Shown: one piece after another, positions 33,659 through 39,146 of the stretch
How positions within the stretch are numbered: the stretch's first letter is position 1
How the letters are laid out: the number at the start of each line of letters is the position of its first letter
Assembly (NCBI GenBank): GCA_944321365.1
Contig: CALULA010000018.1
Coordinates: 1 to 39,146, forward strand
DNA length: 39,146 nucleotides
Direction: 5' to 3'
Source: an uncultured Paraprevotella sp.
Lineage (GTDB): Bacteria; Bacteroidota; Bacteroidia; Bacteroidales; Bacteroidaceae
Notes under the pieces: generated by a model
The model's input: the letters and a program-made list of their open reading frames with translations, nothing else
The model's database searches: none
What the model was told of the DNA's origin: nothing
Translations under genes and position numbers: made by a program

Positions 33659-34079
33659 GCACGCCGGAACCGGCTCTTTTTGCGGACCGTCATTTTTTTT
33701 GCGCAAGATTGCGGGCGGTCTTGCGCAAAGACGGGATTGCCTTTGCGCAAGACTGTAGCAATTGTAGCGCAAGTCTGTTTTGACCCTGCGCGTAAAGTGA
33801 ATGTGTTTATGAATGTTTTGTCTATATACAGAACGGACTATCAGCCTGCGTGGAACGGTCTGCCACTCTGAAAATCAGCGAAAAGAGATGCAAGAACGTG
33901 AAATAAAAGAGATGGTTGGGGAAATAAAAAAACACACTATCACGGCGAGACGCCCCCACTCTACCCACAGGGCGGAACAAAGCATCCGACAAATAAGCAT
34001 CGGTATGGCTGTTGACATGAAGGCAGCAAGGCGGAAAGCCGTTTTGCCGGAGAAGCACTCTCCCCCACCTCAAAAAAAT
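33659..34079. other. intergenic region with repeat cluster, otherwise empty
   Basis: The left third holds the TTGCGCAA repeats. From 33780 to 34079 there are only chance open frames (one of 94 codons on the plus strand, rich in His, Arg and Lys, no domain). Confidence 0.5.
33699..33776. repeat. TTGCGCAA intergenic repeat cluster, three full and one partial copy
   Basis: TTGCGCAA occurs at 33699-33706, 33721-33728 and 33743-33750, with starts exactly 22 bp apart. A partial AGCGCAAGTC lies near 33766-33775. Copies 1 and 2 form a 10-bp inverted repeat (TTGCGCAAGA 33699-33708 with TCTTGCGCAA 33719-33728) that could end transcription of the pseudouridine synthase gene. The GAC/GACGGGAT extensions match the copies at 20057-20090. 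Confidence 0.65.
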
Positions 34080-34115
34080 TCCGCCGACCGGATTTGACTT
34101 TTTCCGATCGGCGGA
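34080..34115 (-). terminator. aspS terminator
   Basis: TCCGCCGA.CGGA (34080-34092) pairs with 34103-34115 (8 bp, one mismatch, 4 bp; 10-nt loop). On the minus strand it is followed by ATTTTTTTGAGG. It starts 30 nt past the aspS stop. Confidence 0.85.
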
Positions 34116-34145
34116 GAACTGTATTTCCATATTTGTCTTTGTCCG

Positions 34146-35909
34146 TTATTCTTCTTTCAGGTCCAGCACGAGATGCAATTCGTCCAACTGTTTCTGGTCC
34201 AGACGTGACGGAGCATCCAACATGACATCCCGTCCGCTGTTGTTCTTCGGGAAAGCGATGCAGTCGCGTATGCTGTCGAGCCCGGCAAACAGGCTCACCC
34301 AACGGTCCAGCCCGTAAGCCAGTCCGCCGTGAGGAGGAGCACCGTATTTGAAGGCGTTCATCAGGAATCCGAACTGTTCCTGCGCACGTTCTTCCGTGAA
34401 TCCCAGAATCTTGAACATCTTGTCCTGCAGTTCCGGGTCGTGAATACGGATGGAGCCGCCGCCCACTTCAACACCGTTGCACACCATGTCGTAGGCATCG
34501 GCCCGCACCGCAGCCGGATTCGTGTCGAGTAAAGGAATATCCTCGTCCTTGGGATGCGTGAAGGGATGATGCATGGCCATCAGACGCCCCTCTTCCTCGC
34601 TCCACTCGAACATCGGGAAGTCCACGACCCAAAGCAGCGAGAATTTGTTCTTGTCGCGCAGGCCCAGGCGTGTACCCATTTCCAGACGCAATTCGCACAA
34701 TTGTTTGCGCGTCTTCATGGCGTCTTCTCCGCTCATAATCAGAATCAGGTCGCCGACGTTGGCGTTCATGGCCTGCCTGAGCTGTTGCAACACTTCAGGC
34801 GCATAGAACTTGTCCACGCTGGACTTGACGCTGCCGTCCTCCTGCACGCGGGCATACACCAGCCCTTTGGCCCCTATCTGGCTGCGCTTCACGAAGTCGG
34901 TCAGCTGGTCGAGCTGCTTGCGGGTGTATGAGGCACAACCCGGTGCGCAGATGCCGCCGATGTAGGCAGCGTTGTTGAACACGCCGAAGTCGCCCGTACC
35001 TTTCAGCACGTCCATCAGCTCAACGAACTCCATGCCGAAGCGTGTGTCCGGTTTGTCGCTTCCGTAAAGGCGCATGGCTTCGCTCCACGGCATGCGGGGA
35101 AACGGCTCGGTGAGTTCCACCCCGCGTATGGTCTTGAACAGATGTTTGGCCATACCTTCAAACAGCGCAATCACATCTTCCTGCTCCACAAAGCTCATCT
35201 CACAGTCTATCTGCGTGAATTCCGGCTGGCGGTCGGCCCGGAGATCCTCATCGCGGAAGCACTTCACGATCTGGAAATAGCGGTCCATCCCCGCAACCAT
35301 AAGCAGCTGTTTCAACGTCTGCGGGCTTTGCGGCAGGGCGTAGAACTGGCCGGGATTCATGCGCGACGGTACGACAAAATCACGGGCACCCTCTGGGGTG
35401 GACCCGATGAGCATCGGCGTTTCTATCTCCAGAAAGCCCTGGCTGTCCAGATAGCGGCGCACTTCCATGGTCATGCGGTGACGCAGCTCCAGATTCTTGC
35501 GCACGCAACTGCGCCGCAAGTCTAAGTAACGATACTTCATACGGATGTCATCGCCGCCGTCCGTATTGTCTTCTATGGTGAATGGCGGAGTTGCCGAGGT
35601 GTTAAGTACATTCAGTTCCGATACGGCAATCTCAATGTCTCCCGTCGGCAAATGGCTGTTTTTGCTTTCCCGTTCGCAGACCTTACCTTTTATCTGCACC
35701 ACATCTTCACGGCCCAGTTTGCCGGCCCTTCCGCACAATGCAGCGTCCGTCTCCTCGTTGAACACCAGTTGCGTAATGCCATATCGGTCGCGCAGGTCGA
35801 CAAACGTCATACCGCCCATCCTGCGCACACGCTGCACCCAGCCGGACAAGGTCACGGCCTTGCCGGCATCTGCCAGTCTCAATTCACCACAAGTATTTGT
35901 CCTGAACAT
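34146..35909 (-). CDS. aspS: aspartyl-tRNA synthetase
   Basis: Class II synthetase of 587 residues, the usual bacterial AspRS length, charging tRNA-Asp in the cytoplasm. The N-terminal OB-fold anticodon-binding domain reads [33 protein letters not shown]. Motif 2 is [23 protein letters not shown]. The bacterial GAD insert lies in the middle (about 290-420). Motif 3 is the C-terminal [16 protein letters not shown]. The signature [28 protein letters not shown] is intact. Whether it also charges tRNA-Asn depends on genes not seen here. It has a consensus promoter at 35945-35975 and a strong terminator, so it is a single-gene unit. Confidence 0.97.
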   Translation of the reverse strand: MFRTNTCGELRLADAGKAVTLSGWVQRVRRMGGMTFVDLRDRYGITQLVFNEETDAALCGRAGKLGREDVVQIKGKVCERESKNSHLPTGDIEIAVSELNVLNTSATPPFTIEDNTDGGDDIRMKYRYLDLRRSCVRKNLELRHRMTMEVRRYLDSQGFLEIETPMLIGSTPEGARDFVVPSRMNPGQFYALPQSPQTLKQLLMVAGMDRYFQIVKCFRDEDLRADRQPEFTQIDCEMSFVEQEDVIALFEGMAKHLFKTIRGVELTEPFPRMPWSEAMRLYGSDKPDTRFGMEFVELMDVLKGTGDFGVFNNAAYIGGICAPGCASYTRKQLDQLTDFVKRSQIGAKGLVYARVQEDGSVKSSVDKFYAPEVLQQLRQAMNANVGDLILIMSGEDAMKTRKQLCELRLEMGTRLGLRDKNKFSLLWVVDFPMFEWSEEEGRLMAMHHPFTHPKDEDIPLLDTNPAAVRADAYDMVCNGVEVGGGSIRIHDPELQDKMFKILGFTEERAQEQFGFLMNAFKYGAPPHGGLAYGLDRWVSLFAGLDSIRDCIAFPKNNSGRDVMLDAPSRLDQKQLDELHLVLDLKEE

Positions 35910-35944
35910 AAATATTCGCTTGATTTGTTTTAACTTTCAACGTG

Positions 35945-35975
35945 CAAAGTTATTCTTTTTTTGTGAAGTATTCAA
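35945..35975 (-). promoter_or_regulatory. aspS promoter
   Basis: On the minus strand TTG (35975 to 35973), 20-nt spacer, TAACTTTG (35952 to 35945): full consensus, 35 nt upstream of the ATG. Confidence 0.75.
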
Positions 35976-36023
35976 TGTCGCACGTAAGTTTTCAATTTTA
36001 TTTCTTCCTTTTCCGGAAAAAAC

Positions 36024-36054
36024 TTGCAGATACGGAATAACTGTCGTACCTTTG
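36024..36054 (+). promoter_or_regulatory. promoter of the GH35 gene
   Basis: TTG (36024-36026), 20-nt spacer, TACCTTTG (36047-36054): full consensus, 49 nt before the ATG. Confidence 0.75.
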
Positions 36055-36103
36055 AAAAAACATAAAATACAGGAAAAACCATTTCATTAATTTACTGATT
36101 TCT

Positions 36104-38464
36104 ATGATGAAATTAAACAGAACCATTCAAAATGCGCTCAAGGCATCTTTGCTTACGGCTGGCCTGCTCTTGTTTGCGCCTGCGGAAGCTTCCGCACAAA
36201 GCGAGACTTTCGGTGTAGGAGAAAAGACTTTCCTGCTCAACGGAAAACCGTTTATTGTCAAGGCGGCCGAAGTGCATTATCCCCGCATCCCGCGCCCCTA
36301 CTGGGAACAGCGCATCAAAATGTGCAAGGCTTTGGGCATGAACACGCTCTGCCTCTACGTGTTCTGGAACATCCATGAGCAAGAGCAAGGCAAGGTGGAC
36401 TTTACGGGGAACAACGACGTGGCCGAGTTCATCCGGCTGGCCCAGAAAAACGACATGTATGTCATCGTACGCCCCGGCCCGTATGTGTGCGCGGAATGGG
36501 AAATGGGCGGCTTGCCGTGGTGGCTGCTGAAGAAGAAAGACATCCGGCTGAGGGAACAAGACCCCTTCTTTATGGAGAGCTACCGCTCCTTTGTGCAGAA
36601 ACTGGCAGAACAGATCAGCGATCTGACCATAGACAAGGGCGGACCGATCATTATGGTACAGGTGGAGAACGAATACGGTTCGTATGGAGAAGACAAACCT
36701 TATGTGGCTGCCATACGCGATATTATCCGGGATGCCGGTTTCGACAAAGTGACGCTTTTCCAGTGTGACTGGAGCTCCAACTTCACGAAAAACGGACTGG
36801 ACGACCTGGTGTGGACCATGAACTTCGGTACGGGAGCCAACATAGAGAACGAGTTCAAGCCCCTGAAAAAGCTGCGTCCGGATGCTCCGCTGATGTGCTC
36901 GGAATTCTGGAGCGGATGGTTCGACAAGTGGGGCGGACGGCACGAGACGCGCGGCAGCAAGGAAATGGTGGCCGGACTGAAAGAGATGCTGGACAAAGGC
37001 ATTTCCTTCTCCCTGTACATGACACACGGGGGAACCAGTTGGGGACACTGGGCCGGTGCCAACAGTCCGGGCTTCTCTCCCGACGTGACGTCGTACGACT
37101 ATGACGCCCCCATCAACGAGGCCGGACAGGTAACACCCAAATATATGGAATTGCGCGAAATGCTTGCCCAATACAGCGACAAGAAACTGCCGTCCATACC
37201 CAAGGAATACCCCGTCATCACGATACCTGAAGTGACTTTCACCGAAGTGGCCCCCTTGTTTGACAACCTGCCTGAGCCGAAGAATTTCACGGACATCCAG
37301 ACTATGGAAGCGTTAAATCAGGGCTGGGGATCTATACTTTACCGCACCACGACACCCGCCGTTCCTGCACAGAGTGTACTGATGATTACGGACGGACACG
37401 ATTATGTACAGGTGTTCATTAATGGCAATTTCATCGGTGCACTGGACCGTCGCAACCATGAAAAGACACTTTTGCTGCCGCCATTGAAAGAAGGCGACCG
37501 TTTGGACATTCTCGTAGAAGCAATGGGACGCATCAACTTCGGACGGGCCATCAAGGATTTCAAGGGCATCACCGACAAAGTGGAGCTGGGTTATGCAATG
37601 AGCAACGGCAGTCTGGTGACCATCAATCTGAAAAACTGGCAGATTTATAACCTGCCGGACAGCTATGAGGCGCAGAAGAACATGAAATATGTACCGCTGA
37701 ACGGTCAGAAAGTGCGTGGTTGCTACCGGGCTACATTCAACCTCAAGAAAACAGGTGACACATTTATTAATATGGAGACATGGGGCAAAGGACAGGTTTA
37801 CGTCAACGGACACGCCATCGGACGTTTCTGGAAAATCGGTCCGCAACAGACTCTCTACATGCCGGGATGCTGGCTGAAAAAAGGCGAGAACGAAATTATC
37901 GTGTTAGATGTGGCTGGTCCGCAAGAAACAGTTGTCGAAGGATTGGACAAGCCGATTATCGACAAACTGAATGTAGAGGCTTCCAACCTGCATCGCAAAG
38001 ACGGACAGCAGTTGGACCTGACGGGAGAAACTCCCTGCAAAGTCGGTGAATTTGCTGCCGGAAACGGCTGGCAGGAAATCCGGTTTGATCAACCTGTAAA
38101 GGGACGTTATGTCTGCATCGAAGCCCAGAATTCTCACAACGGTCGTGAATATGCCTGCATTGCCGAATGGTATATGCTGGACGAAAAGGGACAGCGTCTT
38201 AGTCGCGAGCCTTGGACCGTGACTTATGCCGATGATGAAGACATCACATCTGGAAACAAAACAGCGGATAAAATCTTCGATTTGCAGGAATCAACCTACT
38301 GGAGTACGAACAAAGGCGTACAGTTCCCCCACTACATTGTATTGGATTTAGGTGCTGAACACCAATTGAGCGGTTTCCAATATTTACCGCGCGTAGAGGA
38401 AGGTGCTCCCGAAAGCATCAGGTCTTATAAAATATATGTAAAGAATACGCCGTTCAAGATGTAA
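36104..38464 (+). CDS. exported GH35 beta-galactosidase
   Basis: Secreted glycoside hydrolase of 786 residues releasing terminal beta-galactose from glycans. A signal peptide with hydrophobic core (SLLTAGLLLFAPAEASA) ends near residue 31; with no lipobox it should be periplasmic. The GH35 barrel spans about 35-360, with FLLNGKPFIVKAAEVHYPRIP, the acid/base Glu190 (VENEYGSYG) and the nucleophile Glu267 (CSEFWSGWFDKWG). Beta-jellyroll domains follow (about 400-640), then a C-terminal F5/8-type (discoidin-like) sugar-binding domain (about 645-786: RYVCIEAQNSHNGREYACIAEWYM, HYIVLDLGAEHQLSGFQYLPR). No SusC/SusD or other glycan genes are adjacent, so it is not in an obvious polysaccharide utilisation locus. 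ATG 36107 is an equally good start. Confidence 0.93.
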   Translation: MMKLNRTIQNALKASLLTAGLLLFAPAEASAQSETFGVGEKTFLLNGKPFIVKAAEVHYPRIPRPYWEQRIKMCKALGMNTLCLYVFWNIHEQEQGKVDFTGNNDVAEFIRLAQKNDMYVIVRPGPYVCAEWEMGGLPWWLLKKKDIRLREQDPFFMESYRSFVQKLAEQISDLTIDKGGPIIMVQVENEYGSYGEDKPYVAAIRDIIRDAGFDKVTLFQCDWSSNFTKNGLDDLVWTMNFGTGANIENEFKPLKKLRPDAPLMCSEFWSGWFDKWGGRHETRGSKEMVAGLKEMLDKGISFSLYMTHGGTSWGHWAGANSPGFSPDVTSYDYDAPINEAGQVTPKYMELREMLAQYSDKKLPSIPKEYPVITIPEVTFTEVAPLFDNLPEPKNFTDIQTMEALNQGWGSILYRTTTPAVPAQSVLMITDGHDYVQVFINGNFIGALDRRNHEKTLLLPPLKEGDRLDILVEAMGRINFGRAIKDFKGITDKVELGYAMSNGSLVTINLKNWQIYNLPDSYEAQKNMKYVPLNGQKVRGCYRATFNLKKTGDTFINMETWGKGQVYVNGHAIGRFWKIGPQQTLYMPGCWLKKGENEIIVLDVAGPQETVVEGLDKPIIDKLNVEASNLHRKDGQQLDLTGETPCKVGEFAAGNGWQEIRFDQPVKGRYVCIEAQNSHNGREYACIAEWYMLDEKGQRLSREPWTVTYADDEDITSGNKTADKIFDLQESTYWSTNKGVQFPHYIVLDLGAEHQLSGFQYLPRVEEGAPESIRSYKIYVKNTPFKM

Positions 38465-38500
38465 TCTATTTAAGGTATACGAACCTTATATGATATTATG

Positions 38501-38540
38501 AAAAGTAGCCCGTCACAACAATGTAACGGGCTACTTTTTT
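38501..38540 (+). terminator. terminator of the GH35 gene
   Basis: A 13-bp perfect stem (38501-38513 with 38526-38538, 12-nt loop) running into TTTTTT, 37 nt past the stop. Confidence 0.9.
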
Positions 38541-38549
38541 CTGCATTTA

Positions 38550-38581
38550 TTTGGATTTCTCACCCAAAAAGCGTACCTTTG
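38550..38581 (+). promoter_or_regulatory. tRNA-Pro promoter
   Basis: TTTG (38550-38553), 20-nt spacer, TACCTTTG (38574-38581): exact consensus, 33 nt before the tRNA. Confidence 0.8.
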
Positions 38582-38614
38582 CAACGCTTTTCAGGTGATA
38601 CCTGTCACAAGTTA

Positions 38615-38689
38615 CGGGGTGTAGCGCAGTCCGGTTAGCGCACCTGCTTTGGGAGCAGGGGGTCGAAGGTTCGAATCCTTTCACCCCGA
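38615..38689 (+). tRNA. tRNA-Pro (UGG)
   Basis: A complete 75-nt cloverleaf. Acceptor stem CGGGGTG (38615-38621) pairs with CACCCCG (38682-38688), and the discriminator is A. The D stem is GCGC/GCGC. Anticodon stem CCTGC/GCAGG encloses loop TTTGGGA, with anticodon TGG at 38650-38652. The T arm is GAAGG TTCGAAT CCTTT. CCA is not encoded. It has its own consensus promoter and a hairpin terminator. Confidence 0.97.
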
Positions 38690-38696
38690 CAGTTGA

Positions 38697-38733
38697 AAAT
38701 CAAGGAGCCTCATTTCATTATGGCTCTTGATTT
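38697..38733 (+). terminator. tRNA-Pro terminator hairpin
   Basis: AAATCAAGGAGCC (38697-38709) pairs with GGCTCTTGATTT (38722-38733) with one bulged base and a 12-nt loop, 8 nt after the tRNA. No strong T run. Confidence 0.55.
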
Positions 38734-38889
38734 GCTCCTGAAAAGTTTATGCAAATCAAATCCATTGATTTTTCTGAATGCCACTGCCCGACAAAACGAT
38801 TCTGTTTAATCTTGGATAATTTTAAATACTGTATTCTGCAGGACTTTTTTAAAATGTGCTGAATAAAAACATTTAAATACATAGTATTC
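38734..38889. other. AT-rich spacer
   Basis: No gene or clear regulatory element between the tRNA and the partial gene at the right edge. Confidence 0.4.
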
Positions 38890-39146
38890 ATGAGTGATGG
38901 AAATTTTAATCGAAGTTTATTGCCTCATACCCCTTACCACAGTGGATTACAAGCAGGGAAAGCAATCATGCACATGCAGGCTATAAAGGCTTTTAAAGCT
39001 TATTTGACGACCTGCAATCCCTCGCTTACAGATAAAGAAATAGACCAAGAAGTAATGAAATTCAAAAAACGGGTCAGCGGATATTTCAGGTTGGTAACCT
39101 TGCCATGTCAGGCATATTGCTTATTTTTGTGGCATGAAATCAGAGC
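38890..39146 (+). CDS. small conserved-looking protein, cut by the window edge
   Basis: An open frame begins with ATG at 38890 and stays open for 85 codons to the window end. It starts MSDGNFNRSLLPHTPYHSGL and continues with an amphipathic, Lys/Ala-rich helical stretch (QAGKAIMHMQAIKAFKAYL) and then PSLTDKEIDQEVMKFKKRV. The first 62 or so residues look like a genuine small Bacteroidales protein. The last 20 (LVTLPCQAYCLFLWHEIR) look different in character, which may mean a frameshift near 39080 or simply a second segment. I recall similar short Bacteroides proteins but cannot name a function. No -7 box is obvious upstream. Confidence 0.55.
   Translation, partial: MSDGNFNRSLLPHTPYHSGLQAGKAIMHMQAIKAFKAYLTTCNPSLTDKEIDQEVMKFKKRVSGYFRLVTLPCQAYCLFLWHEIR

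Noticed and set aside
33813..34097. 94-codon plus-strand frame between the pseudouridine synthase gene and aspS
   Set aside because: No domain, no promoter, and it runs into the aspS terminator hairpin.
36113..37171. 352-codon minus-strand frame inside the GH35 gene
   Set aside because: Antisense shadow of a well-supported enzyme; His/Val/Phe-rich with no motif.

Overview
The window looks like a stretch of chromosome from a Bacteroidales species, most likely Bacteroidaceae (Bacteroides or Phocaeicola). The evidence is the recurrent Bacteroidetes promoter (TTG or TTTG, about 20 nt, then TAnnTTTG) before many genes, weak or absent Shine-Dalgarno sequences, serine palmitoyltransferase, a BspA-type leucine-rich-repeat protein, an HU/SPOR fusion protein, and a secreted GH35 beta-galactosidase. 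No database search was possible, so species and function calls rest on motifs and family knowledge.

Layout. Positions 1-2.7 kb look like the right end of an integrated mobile element that continues beyond the left edge: a hairpin-rich non-coding stretch with a leftward promoter, a small hydrophobic ORF, and a tyrosine recombinase preceded by four helically phased GTGTAAGC repeats. The rest is mostly housekeeping and envelope genes. These are ppdK (-) and rlmD (+), divergent; a repeat-bearing gap; a MarR-controlled efflux operon (marR, tolC-like, HlyD-like, MFS) behind a perfect 22-bp operator; a leftward operon of an HU/SPOR protein, a zinc-ribbon/FHA protein, tex and a Cof-type HAD phosphatase; a rightward operon of UDP-glucose dehydrogenase, a lipoprotein and a hexapeptide acyltransferase; mscL; and a leftward operon of lon, tgt, an LptF/LptG permease and a DEAD-box helicase. 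They are followed by trmN6 (+), a lipid kinase (-) head to head with spt (+), a decayed patch and a BspA-like protein (-), an RluA-family pseudouridine synthase (+), aspS (-), the GH35 enzyme (+), tRNA-Pro(UGG), and a small partial gene at the right edge.

How the genes work together. Four genes form a self-contained, probably autoregulated tripartite drug-efflux system. The lipid kinase and serine palmitoyltransferase share a promoter region and may both act in sphingolipid metabolism. lon, tgt, the LPS-export permease and the helicase are tightly packed and probably co-transcribed.

The observations most worth following are the phased repeats at the recombinase, the loss of all three zinc-ligand cysteines in Tgt, a TTGCGCAA-centred repeat family at two distant intergenic sites, the apparently leaderless GTG start of the HU/SPOR gene, and the lipid kinase/spt pairing. 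I found no CRISPR array, complete insertion sequence or clear new defence system.
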